29,968 bases of DNA, from IMG/VR virus record IMGVR_UViG_3300009481_000062, positions 1-29,968 of that record; one strand, 5' to 3'. Every line of letters starts with the position of its first letter. The first letter of the stretch is position 1. This document shows, in pieces, positions 11,951 through 19,961 of this stretch. Position numbers and translations under genes: made by a program. This stretch comes from a virus. The notes under the pieces were generated by a model. It was not told where the DNA came from. It did no database searches and was given only the letters and a program-made list of their open reading frames with translations.

Positions 11951-13248
11951 TGCTAGATATCAGTAGAAAAGACATCATTAGTGAAGACTTAATGGCATAC
12001 GGAGATGATAGATTCATCAAACTTCCAATAGAAGGATATATGGACTTATTAGGGATTACTCCCAACTCAACACAAATAGCGATTATTAACTCAATAAATA
12101 ATCCTAAATATCGTTTTGTAACTGCTGCAGTTTCTAGACGACAAGGTAAAACTTATATTGCAAATGTAATAGCACAACTTGTCTGTTTAGTACCAAACTG
12201 TAATGTGTTACTAATGTCCCCAAACTATTCACTATCTCAAATCTCTTTTGATTTGCAGAGAAACTTAATCAAACATTTTGACTTAGAAGTAATAAGAGAT
12301 AATGCAAAAGATAAAGTTATTGAACTATCAAATCAATCAACAATTCGTATGGGTTCAGTCAATCAAGTAGACTCCGTAGTCGGTAGGTCTTACGACCTAA
12401 TTATATTTGACGAAGCCGCACTTGTTGATGGACGAGATGCGTTCAATGTTGCACTTAGACCTACACTAGATAAAGAGAACTCAAAAGCAATATTTATATC
12501 TACTCCTCGTGGTAGAAATAACTGGTTTTCAGAGTTCTATCAGAGAGGTTTTTCAAATGAGTTTGCAGAGTGGGCTAGTGTAAAAGCAACCTATCATGAG
12601 AATCCAAGACTATCTGAAGCAGATATAGCAGAAGCAAAGAAAACTATGTCTGACGCTGAATTTGCACAAGAGTACTTGGCAGACTTTAATGTTTATGAAG
12701 GTCAAGTATGGGCATTTAATTTTGAAACACAACAACAAGATTTAGCCGAACTTGAAACTGGTAATATGGATATATTTGCAGGAATGGACGTAGGTTATAA
12801 AGACCCTACTGCTTTTTGTGTTATAGCATACGACTGGGACGCAGAACAATTTTATGTACTTGATGAGTACTTAGATTCAGAACGAACAACAGAACAACAC
12901 GCTATGGAGATTCGAAAACTAATTGAGAAATGGAATATTGATTACATTTATATAGACTCCGCAGCACAACAAACTAGATTTGACTTTGCACAAAACTATG
13001 ATATTACTACTATCAATGCAAAGAAATCAGTACTAGATGGTATAGGGCAAGTAGCAGGGATTATTGATAATGATAAACTGACTGTAGACCAACGATGCGC
13101 AGAAACCTTAATGTGTTTAGATGCGTATCAATGGGATCCAAATCCAAACTTGCTGAAAGAAAAACCTAAACATAATCACGCATCTCACATGGCAGATGCT
13201 TTACGGTATGCGTTATATTCGTTTGAAACAAGCGCTACAACTTTTTAA
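11950..13248 (+). CDS. terL: Terminase large subunit (packaging ATPase and nuclease)
   Basis: The product (432 aa) drives DNA into the prohead and cuts the genome. Motifs in order: Walker A-like SRRQGKT (62-68), Walker B LIIFDEA (150-156, catalytic Glu155), coupling motif STP (184-186), then an RNase H-like nuclease with acidic residues Asp280 (GMDVGY), Asp336 (YIDSA) and Asp416 (HMADALRY). Length and order are normal for the family, and no key residue is missing. Start: ATG overlapping the preceding stop. The gene has no obvious terminator after it, and promoter P3 lies 25 bases downstream. Confidence 0.95.
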   Translation: MLDISRKDIISEDLMAYGDDRFIKLPIEGYMDLLGITPNSTQIAIINSINNPKYRFVTAAVSRRQGKTYIANVIAQLVCLVPNCNVLLMSPNYSLSQISFDLQRNLIKHFDLEVIRDNAKDKVIELSNQSTIRMGSVNQVDSVVGRSYDLIIFDEAALVDGRDAFNVALRPTLDKENSKAIFISTPRGRNNWFSEFYQRGFSNEFAEWASVKATYHENPRLSEADIAEAKKTMSDAEFAQEYLADFNVYEGQVWAFNFETQQQDLAELETGNMDIFAGMDVGYKDPTAFCVIAYDWDAEQFYVLDEYLDSERTTEQHAMEIRKLIEKWNIDYIYIDSAAQQTRFDFAQNYDITTINAKKSVLDGIGQVAGIIDNDKLTVDQRCAETLMCLDAYQWDPNPNLLKEKPKHNHASHMADALRYALYSFETSATTF

Positions 13249-13272
13249 ATTAACACCCCACAAAAATAGTTC

Positions 13273-13301
13273 TTGACATGAACTTAAATTTTTGGTAAAA
13301 T
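13273..13301 (+). promoter_or_regulatory. Sigma70 promoter P3 with extended -10
   Basis: TTGACA (13273-13278), a 17-base spacer and TAAAAT (13296-13301), preceded by TGG. One -10 mismatch from consensus. Predicted transcription start is near 13308, only 13 bases before the HNH gene, with no ribosome-binding site in the short leader. It shares an extended pattern with P1 and P2 and probably drives the head gene block up to the terminator at 17223. Confidence 0.78.
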
Positions 13302-13320
13302 TCTATGTATAAATAAGTAT

Positions 13321-13692
13321 ATGACACTAAAACGAGATTTAGTAAAGTATGTTAGAGATAAAGCAAAATCTAAATATAAGAAAGAAACGGAATGCTTTAT
13401 TTGCGGGAGTCAGGAAAATTTGGACTTCCACCATTTTTATGGTCTAACCGAATTGTTAGAGACATGGTTACAAAAGAATAAGATAACCATTGAAAACGAA
13501 ACAGACATACTAGCAATAAGAGAACGGTTTATAGCCGAAAAACACGCGGAAGTCTATGAGGAAGCAGTCACCTTATGTCATGAACATCACTTGAGGTTAC
13601 ATAGTATATACGGAAAACGCCCAACACTCGTGACAGCAAAGAAACAGAAACGATGGGTAAGAATACAGAGAGACAAATATGGCATGGTATGA
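13321..13692 (+). CDS. HNH endonuclease next to terminase
   Basis: The product (123 aa) has paired zinc cysteines (Cys25-x2-Cys28, CFICG), the catalytic FHHF pair (His37, His38), and LCHEHHLRLH (Cys86 to His94), the usual HNH layout. In HK97-type phages an HNH protein encoded beside terL stimulates terminase cutting, so a packaging role is most likely. A free-standing homing nuclease is the alternative. The start has no ribosome-binding site and a predicted leader of about 13 bases. It overlaps the portal gene by 14 bases. Confidence 0.85.
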   Translation: MTLKRDLVKYVRDKAKSKYKKETECFICGSQENLDFHHFYGLTELLETWLQKNKITIENETDILAIRERFIAEKHAEVYEEAVTLCHEHHLRLHSIYGKRPTLVTAKKQKRWVRIQRDKYGMV

Positions 13693-14905
13693 CAGATTTT
13701 TAGGCATTAATAGAGAGGAGGAAAAAGATAATCCTTCTCAATATGTAATCGCCAGAAATGAAGGACTTACAATAGATTCGCGTGAGGTAGTTACAAACTA
13801 CCGAAATGCGTACGAACAGTTAGAAGTAGTTAACCGAGCAGTGAACATGATAGTGGACGATGCGGCGGATATCCCTTTTGATGTTGGTACAGCAGTATCA
13901 GGATTAACTCCTATTAGGAAAGCAGTACGAAGAACAAGAGTAGAATCATTACTCAATGTGGAGCCTAATCCTTTTCAAGATGTAAGTAGTTTCAAAAGAA
14001 ACCTTGTCATTGATTTATTAATCGATGGTAATATCTTCGTTTATTTTGACGGCTCGCACTTATATCATTTACCCGCAGAGCATGTAACAATATATAGTGA
14101 TGATAGAAACTTTGTAGAAAAGTATTCATATGACCACTCTATTGATTATAGTCCAAACGAAATAATACACATAAAAGAAAACAGTTTTAATTCCATTTAT
14201 AGAGGAGTACCTAGACTTAAACCTGCATACAGAACTATGCAATTGCTAGGTAGTATGAGAAGATTCCAAGATAACTTCTTTAAAAATGGAGCAGTACCAG
14301 GTTTAGTACTTAAGTCACCAAACACTCTTTCAGAGAAAATCAAAGAAAGAATGTTACAGGCTTGGGTCGCTAGATATAATCCACAATCAGGAGGTCGTAG
14401 ACCTCTATTTTTAGATGGCGGATTATCAGTTGAAAACCTAACTGAAGTGAACTTCAAAGATTTAGACTTCCAAGATGGTATCAAAGCCAACGAGAAGATT
14501 ATCTTAGAAGCACTAGGTGTACCACCAATCTTATTAGACGGTGGTAATAACGCAAATATAAGACCTAATCATAGGTTATATTATTTAGAAACCATACTAC
14601 CGATTGTTAGAAAAATGGGGTATGCTTTCGAGAGATTTTTCGGTTTCAAACTTGATGAAGATGTATCAGGAGTACCTGCTCTACAACCAGAGTTAAGAGA
14701 CCAAGCCAACTATTACGCTACGCTTGTGAACACAGGTATTATGTCACCGAATGAAGCAAGGGAGGCAATGAGGCTTGAGAAGATCGACGGATTTGATGAG
14801 CCCCGAGTTCCTGCAAATATTGCAGGGTCGAGCGCGAATCCAAGCGAGGGAGGAAGGCCAGCAGAGGCTGACGAAGAACCCTCACAGCAAGAGGAAACAG
14901 AATGA
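13679..14905 (+). CDS. Portal protein (HK97 type)
   Basis: The product (408 aa) forms the ring through which DNA enters and leaves the capsid. Recognisable portal features are the N-terminal NRAVNMIVDDAADIPF, the IDLLIDGNIFVYF strand, GVPRLKPA, the long helix after FFKNGAVPGLVL, NEKIILEALGVPPILL and the late NEAREAMRLEKIDGFDE. Length fits the HK97 portal family. The C-terminal 25 residues are acidic and low-complexity. It follows terL and HNH and overlaps the next gene by four bases (ATGA). Confidence 0.92.
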   Translation: MAWYDRFLGINREEEKDNPSQYVIARNEGLTIDSREVVTNYRNAYEQLEVVNRAVNMIVDDAADIPFDVGTAVSGLTPIRKAVRRTRVESLLNVEPNPFQDVSSFKRNLVIDLLIDGNIFVYFDGSHLYHLPAEHVTIYSDDRNFVEKYSYDHSIDYSPNEIIHIKENSFNSIYRGVPRLKPAYRTMQLLGSMRRFQDNFFKNGAVPGLVLKSPNTLSEKIKERMLQAWVARYNPQSGGRRPLFLDGGLSVENLTEVNFKDLDFQDGIKANEKIILEALGVPPILLDGGNNANIRPNHRLYYLETILPIVRKMGYAFERFFGFKLDEDVSGVPALQPELRDQANYYATLVNTGIMSPNEAREAMRLEKIDGFDEPRVPANIAGSSANPSEGGRPAEADEEPSQQEETE

Positions 14906-15150
14906 CAAAAAATATGATGGTAAAGGCTTTGTCAGATTTTATGGCGTCAAAAGGCGTTGAATCAATGACATTGGCCGAATACAAGGCAGAAGGAAATGAC
15001 GTACCAGTTAAGGATTATCTCCTTAGAAGAACCTTTGGTTCCTGGAACAGAGTTATGTCTGTCGTTAAAAGTCGAGCCCCCATCGAAGCACCAGTGGTAG
15101 AGGAAGTTGTAGAAACTCCAAAACCAAAGGTAAAAGAGGGGAAAAAATAA
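14902..15150 (+). CDS. Small protein with a homing-endonuclease-associated repeat-like segment (82 aa)
   Basis: Residues 22-52 read MTLAEYKAEGN and DYLLRRTFGSWNRVM. This resembles the DNA-binding repeat that accompanies HNH homing nucleases (a tyrosine after a threonine-containing start, then RRxFGSWNxxL). No nuclease domain is present. A low-complexity Glu/Val/Pro/Lys tail follows (61-82). It sits between portal and protease-capsid with overlaps on both sides, so it is part of the head operon. It might bind DNA during packaging. The repeat assignment is from pattern memory. Confidence 0.6.
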   Translation: MTKNMMVKALSDFMASKGVESMTLAEYKAEGNDVPVKDYLLRRTFGSWNRVMSVVKSRAPIEAPVVEEVVETPKPKVKEGKK

Positions 15151-17201
15151 TGGAGAAAATTTTTCATTGGTCAAGCACCTTTAAAAACTTAGGAGAAACC
15201 GACGACGGTGGACTAGATATCAAAGGTTCTGCGAGTACAAATGCACTAGATAGAGCAGGCGATATAATAAATGCAGATGCATGGACTAAAGGTGGATTAG
15301 ATAACTTTAAAAATAATCCCATTATTTTGTTTAATCACAATTACGACAAACCTATTGGTCGTGCAAAAGACCTGTCTGTAACAGATGGAGGGCTAGATAT
15401 TACTGCCCGTATATCAAAATCAGCAGGCGAAATTAAAGATCTTATTAAAGACGGTGTCCTTGGGGCTTTTTCTGTTGGTTTCAAAGTCAAGGACGCTGAA
15501 TATATGACAGAAACCGATGGATATAAAATCAAGGACGCAGAACTTTTTGAAGTCTCAGTAGTATCAGTACCTTGTAATCAAGGAGCAACCTTCTCGATTG
15601 CAAAGTCATTTGATAATATGGAAGATTACAACAAATTTAAGCGTCAATTTGTAACGGCTAACTCAACAGAATCAGCAGACGCTGTGAAAATTGAGCAGCC
15701 AAGTCAGGCGAAAGCCGAAGTAACGGAGAAAGACGATATGTCAGAAGTAAAACAATCTCCTGATGCAGAAAACTTCGACCTTGAAGCATTTGCAAAAGAA
15801 GTAGCAGAAAAAACTGCGACTACAATTGCTATGAAGCAAGCCGAAGCAAAAGCAGCCGAAGAAAAGGCACTACAAGAGGAGGCTGAAAAAGTCGCTCAAG
15901 TAGAGGCTGAACAAAAGGTTGCTCAAGAAGCAGAACAGGAAGCACAAAAAATTGTTGTTAAAGCAGGAATTACAGGTGCCGAAAAACTTATGAATGACGT
16001 TGAAAGCCGAGTCAATGAAAAGCATGAAGATTTAGAAAAAGTTGTTAAAACTCTTGAAAAAGAATTAGCAGAAAAATCTGAAGAAATCATGAATATCAGA
16101 GAGTCAAAAAGGATTTTCAATGACAGACAAGGTCAAGGCGACTGGAAAAAAGCGTTCGAGAACGATATTATCGACGCTAAATTCGCTGGTTTAGCAACTG
16201 GTAAAGGCTGGGATAACGAATACTCTAAATCAGTGATGGAAAAAGTTAACGCTATGAGTGGTGTTGGCGTTTCATCAGCAGATTTTGAGCAAGTTGTTTC
16301 AACCAATATCGAAAGAGACATTCAGAATGAATTAGTATTAGCCCCTCTATTCAGAGAAATACCAATGACTTCTGCGAATATGATTATACCAATCCTACCA
16401 GATAGTGGTTATGCTGAATTTACCAGCAACCAGGCTGCTACTGGGTCAAGCCCACATGGTAACTTGGCACAAAGAGGCGACACATACGGGTCAGCCTATG
16501 GTGGTATAGACTTAACAGAAAGAACTCTTTCAACTAAGAAACTTATTTCACAATCATTCTTAGGAAATGAAACTGAAGAAGATGCAATTATGCCAATCCT
16601 TCCTTTAATTAGGGAATCAATGGTAAGATCTCACGCAAGAGGTATCGAAAATGCTATTTTAGCAGGTAACCATGCAGATGGTACATACGGTACTAGTGGG
16701 GCTTCCTTTGCTGGATTAATTAAATTAGCAGAAGGTGATAGTAATAAAACTCAATCATCAACTGCTTTTGCTTCAGACTCTCTAACAGCATTACAACTAC
16801 TTGCTGCTAGAAAGCAAATGGGTAAATATGGTATGAACCCATCTGAAGTGGTATACATTATATCTCAAACAGGATACTACCAATTACTCGAAGACGCTGA
16901 GTTCCAAGACGCTAACCTCGTTGGTGACATGGCAACTAAGTTGAATGGAGAAATTGGACAAGTATTTGGTTCAAGAGTATTAGTTTGTGACGAGTTCGCA
17001 ACACCTGCAGTAAGCAAATACCATGCTTTAGCAGTATACCCAAGAAACTACGTAATGCCAAGACTTAGAGGTGTAACCATTGAGTCAGATTACGAAGTTG
17101 CTAACCAAAGAAGAGTACTTGTAGCATCACAAAGAATAGGATTCAGCGATTTAATCGATGGTTCTGATTCAGTACATGCGCTTCAGTATAAGGCTAGTTA
17201 A
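15150..17201 (+). CDS. Prohead protease-major capsid protein fusion
   Basis: The product (683 aa) joins three parts. Residues 1-155 are a HK97-type prohead protease with catalytic His63 (FNHNYDKPIG) and Ser108 (GAFSVGF) and an acidic residue near 131-134. Residues about 160-315 are a charged coiled coil like the scaffolding delta-region. Residues about 320-683 are a HK97-fold major capsid protein (an AFENDI start, LAPLFREIPM, SQTGYYQLLED and GSRVLVCDE-like parts). Internal methionines such as the one in DDMSEV (about 197) could allow a shorter product, but the frame is continuous. Self-cleavage must free the capsid protein. A terminator follows. Confidence 0.9.
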   Translation: MEKIFHWSSTFKNLGETDDGGLDIKGSASTNALDRAGDIINADAWTKGGLDNFKNNPIILFNHNYDKPIGRAKDLSVTDGGLDITARISKSAGEIKDLIKDGVLGAFSVGFKVKDAEYMTETDGYKIKDAELFEVSVVSVPCNQGATFSIAKSFDNMEDYNKFKRQFVTANSTESADAVKIEQPSQAKAEVTEKDDMSEVKQSPDAENFDLEAFAKEVAEKTATTIAMKQAEAKAAEEKALQEEAEKVAQVEAEQKVAQEAEQEAQKIVVKAGITGAEKLMNDVESRVNEKHEDLEKVVKTLEKELAEKSEEIMNIRESKRIFNDRQGQGDWKKAFENDIIDAKFAGLATGKGWDNEYSKSVMEKVNAMSGVGVSSADFEQVVSTNIERDIQNELVLAPLFREIPMTSANMIIPILPDSGYAEFTSNQAATGSSPHGNLAQRGDTYGSAYGGIDLTERTLSTKKLISQSFLGNETEEDAIMPILPLIRESMVRSHARGIENAILAGNHADGTYGTSGASFAGLIKLAEGDSNKTQSSTAFASDSLTALQLLAARKQMGKYGMNPSEVVYIISQTGYYQLLEDAEFQDANLVGDMATKLNGEIGQVFGSRVLVCDEFATPAVSKYHALAVYPRNYVMPRLRGVTIESDYEVANQRRVLVASQRIGFSDLIDGSDSVHALQYKAS

Positions 17202-17222
17202 TAACTAAGAGTTATGGTTTTA

Positions 17223-17250
17223 GTGGGGCGACCAAAAGCCCCACACTTTT
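17223..17250 (+). terminator. Rho-independent terminator after the capsid gene
   Basis: GTGGGGC (17223-17229) pairs perfectly with GCCCCAC (17238-17244) around an eight-base loop, followed by AC and TTTT (17247-17250). It separates the capsid gene from the connector gene, which starts four bases later. Partial read-through is needed for the downstream genes unless an unseen promoter exists, so it probably sets capsid excess over tail proteins. Confidence 0.8.
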
Positions 17251-17253
17251 AAT

Positions 17254-17850
17254 ATGGCAGATTTAATAACAGTAAATGAATACAAAGACGCGCAAGGTCT
17301 CAGAGGCGAGAAGGACGACGACCGTCTTGCAATTCTAGTTCCACAGGTTTCAGACTTAGTCAAGAAATACTGCGGTATTAGTTTTATAGACTTTTATTCT
17401 ACTGATAAAGTAGAAACTTTTACAATCAGCGACAACTTCACTACCACCATTATTATGAGTGAAAGTCCGTTAGTTACGGTTGATTCAGTACAAGAGCGTA
17501 CAAGTTATTCAGGAGACTACACTACACTAACTACAGGTAATTATGAGTATTATGTAGATAGCGAGTCTGATGCGATTATCCGAACAGATAAACAAGGTAA
17601 TCCCAAATATTTTCCAAGTGGTGTTGGAGCAGTCAAAGTGACTTATAATGCTGGATATAGTGCTACACCCGATGATTTAAAGTTGGCTCTTTTCGATTTA
17701 GTAAACTATTATTTGAAAGGCGAACACAAAGAAAGAAGAACATTAGGGGGCGCTACGCTACAAAATCAGGGTACATCTGGAGTTCGAGACAATACCGATT
17801 TTCCAGACCACATAAAAAGAGTACTTGATTTGTATAGAGTTGTTATATGA
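17254..17850 (+). CDS. Head-tail connector protein (gp6-like)
   Basis: The product (198 aa) matches the HK97 gp6/SPP1 gp15-like adaptor family that sits under the portal. N-terminal helices (VNEYKDAQGL, RLAILVPQVSDLVKKYCG) are followed by a beta region with SPLVTVDSV, and a closing VKVTYNAGY, then DDLKLALFDLVNYYLKGE. The gene begins directly after the terminator hairpin and overlaps the next gene by four bases. Position after the capsid gene supports the call. Confidence 0.85.
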   Translation: MADLITVNEYKDAQGLRGEKDDDRLAILVPQVSDLVKKYCGISFIDFYSTDKVETFTISDNFTTTIIMSESPLVTVDSVQERTSYSGDYTTLTTGNYEYYVDSESDAIIRTDKQGNPKYFPSGVGAVKVTYNAGYSATPDDLKLALFDLVNYYLKGEHKERRTLGGATLQNQGTSGVRDNTDFPDHIKRVLDLYRVVI

Positions 17851-19484
17851 TAAGAGATGTAAAAAATGCAATCATGGGTATCCTTGATGACATGGACGAA
17901 GAAAGATTTATGTCGGATACATTATATGAACATCGAATTACTATAGACTATGATGAAGTTGCAAATATTTACATTAAGCATATTAATACCTTAGAAAAGA
18001 GAATGGGAGTAAAAGTAGCACATATGAAACCTGGAGCACTCAAAAGACAGGTAAAACAAAATGTAGCACAAGTTTATTCACCCACTAATGTTGGGAAACA
18101 CTTAAAAAGAGATTTAGTTTTTGGTTTAAATAAAGGTAGAGCAGGTAAAGTTGGATTTAGTAAAACTGGAAAAGTGCAGACTGGTACACAAATTAGATTG
18201 TTTGCAGGAAAGATGGCACAAAGAAAAAGAAAAGTTGTTAAAGGAAAAGTAACTGATGATTTTGTAGATGCACAAAAAGCCATAAACTTTGTGTATCAAG
18301 AACTTTTTCATGATATGGGTAGAGCCTTACAGGCTGATAATTTTTTCTCAGCAATACATAATACAGGCATTAACCCTAAGACAGGTGCTCCTAATACTAG
18401 TATTTTTACAGGTACAGATACCAAACCCCAACCTAACTTAACAGCACATGGCCAGAGGGGTAAGAGTGGATTCCAAACAACAGTTGCTCAAGTAGGATTA
18501 GCAGAGGGTATTGATTCTACAATGACAAATGTTAGGGACGATTTACAAGAAGCCTATTATTCTGATATTACTGATGGAAAATTTGCAAGTAAAGAATCAA
18601 AAGAATTAGCAAAAGCAAGTAAAACGACTACTGATGAATTTTATAATACATTAAAGAGAAAGTATAAATTTGACCAAGTATTAGACTATAGTTTTAATCC
18701 ACCAATTTTAAAGAAAGGACTTGTAATAGAATGTGAGTTAAGTGACCCAGTCGGTAACAAAGAAATGAGAGAGTTTGATAAAGATGGACTCAGAACAGAA
18801 TTAAAAAATATTGAAACAGCACTACTTGACGAATTTAAGAAACAATTTGGAGCAAAGTCTGAAAAGTTTAGAAAAATGAAAGGGTCTCCTAGTTTTGAAC
18901 AAGCACAAATAAGACTTGGTAACAGAGCAATAATCTTAGGACTATTAGGGAAGATAAAAGGAAAACCTGACTTAAGATTAAAGGTTAATAAAAAACTTTT
19001 ACAAGAAGCAAATAAAACTAAGTCAAAAAAGAAAAGTTCAAGTAAAATTGATAAGAAAGGTAAAACAAAGAAAAGAAGAACTAGAAACCAGGCAGCAACA
19101 GCAATAGCAGTTGGCAAAGGATTAGCAAGTGCAAGAGGTAAAGGAAAAGTTGATGCAGCCGCAGGAAGTAATCCTCTAGCATTAAAGAATTTACTAAATG
19201 AAGTGTTACCACAAGAGGTAGCAAAAAGAATGCAATCTCCAGCACTTAATTATAGAACTGGTAGATTTGCAAACTCAGTTAGAGTAGACGACGTAGCAAT
19301 GGGGCCAAGAGGGGGATTGCAAGGTATAGAATACACTTATCGTTTAAATCCATACGAAACTTTTGAACCTGGTAATAAACAAGGAAGTGTACAAAGAGAC
19401 CCAAGAAAACTGATTGGAGGCACTATAAGAGAAATAGCACAAGGTATGTTAGGAACTAAATTCGTACCAACTAGGAGAGTATAA
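17847..19484 (+). CDS. Putative neck/head-completion structural protein (545 aa)
   Basis: Long Lys-rich protein at the place where HK97/lambda-like phages encode head-closure and minor tail-joining proteins. The last 100 residues (LNEVLPQEVAKRMQSPALNYRTGRFANSV, then IEYTYRLNPYETFEPG and GGTIREIAQGML in pieces) resemble a joining or neck protein of the gp8-10 type. The first 400 residues are helical and unrecognised. A low-complexity Lys/Arg stretch (about 390-415) separates them. I infer a virion structural role from position and C terminus. It is much larger than normal for this slot, so a fused extra domain is likely. Confidence 0.6.
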   Translation: MIRDVKNAIMGILDDMDEERFMSDTLYEHRITIDYDEVANIYIKHINTLEKRMGVKVAHMKPGALKRQVKQNVAQVYSPTNVGKHLKRDLVFGLNKGRAGKVGFSKTGKVQTGTQIRLFAGKMAQRKRKVVKGKVTDDFVDAQKAINFVYQELFHDMGRALQADNFFSAIHNTGINPKTGAPNTSIFTGTDTKPQPNLTAHGQRGKSGFQTTVAQVGLAEGIDSTMTNVRDDLQEAYYSDITDGKFASKESKELAKASKTTTDEFYNTLKRKYKFDQVLDYSFNPPILKKGLVIECELSDPVGNKEMREFDKDGLRTELKNIETALLDEFKKQFGAKSEKFRKMKGSPSFEQAQIRLGNRAIILGLLGKIKGKPDLRLKVNKKLLQEANKTKSKKKSSSKIDKKGKTKKRRTRNQAATAIAVGKGLASARGKGKVDAAAGSNPLALKNLLNEVLPQEVAKRMQSPALNYRTGRFANSVRVDDVAMGPRGGLQGIEYTYRLNPYETFEPGNKQGSVQRDPRKLIGGTIREIAQGMLGTKFVPTRRV

Positions 19485-19945
19485 TGGACGCAACACAAGC
19501 AAGAAAATATTCAACGCGTAGGCGAGCCATAGTACAAGCACTAGCAGATGCATTGCAACAAATTAATGGTGCGGCTCCTTTCAGAACTTCAGTTCAAAAT
19601 ATAGAACCTAGATTGAAGTTTTGGGACGAAGTAACAGATTTTCCTGCAATCCATATAGGAGCAGGAGCAGAAACAAGAGAATACGAGGGCGGAGGCTTTC
19701 GATTCAGATATTTAAGATTAACAGTTCGATGCTATGTACAAGACAATGACGATGTCATTGCAGCATTAGAGGAATTGTTAGAAGATGTAGAAACTGTGTT
19801 GGAGGATAATGATCCGCTTACCTACACAGATTCAACAGGAGCGTCTCAGGCTACAGTGAAGACAACTATATTAACTGTAGACACAGACGAAGGTGTATTA
19901 GAGCCTCTCGGTGTAGGTGAGATTACAGCAGAGATTCAATACTAG
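19484..19945 (+). CDS. Tail terminator protein (lambda gpU-like position)
   Basis: The product (153 aa) starts with a helix (RRRAIVQALADALQQ), then FPAIHIGAGAETREYEGGGFRFRYLRLTVRCYV, an acidic helix IAALEELLEDVETVL, and a closing beta strand (LGVGEITAEIQY). This alternation and the IGAGxE motif are typical of tail completion proteins that cap the tube and join it to the head. It overlaps the previous stop by one base (TAATG) and precedes the tube gene, the expected place. Confidence 0.8.
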   Translation: MDATQARKYSTRRRAIVQALADALQQINGAAPFRTSVQNIEPRLKFWDEVTDFPAIHIGAGAETREYEGGGFRFRYLRLTVRCYVQDNDDVIAALEELLEDVETVLEDNDPLTYTDSTGASQATVKTTILTVDTDEGVLEPLGVGEITAEIQY

Positions 19946-19961
19946 GCATTAGGAGAATAAT

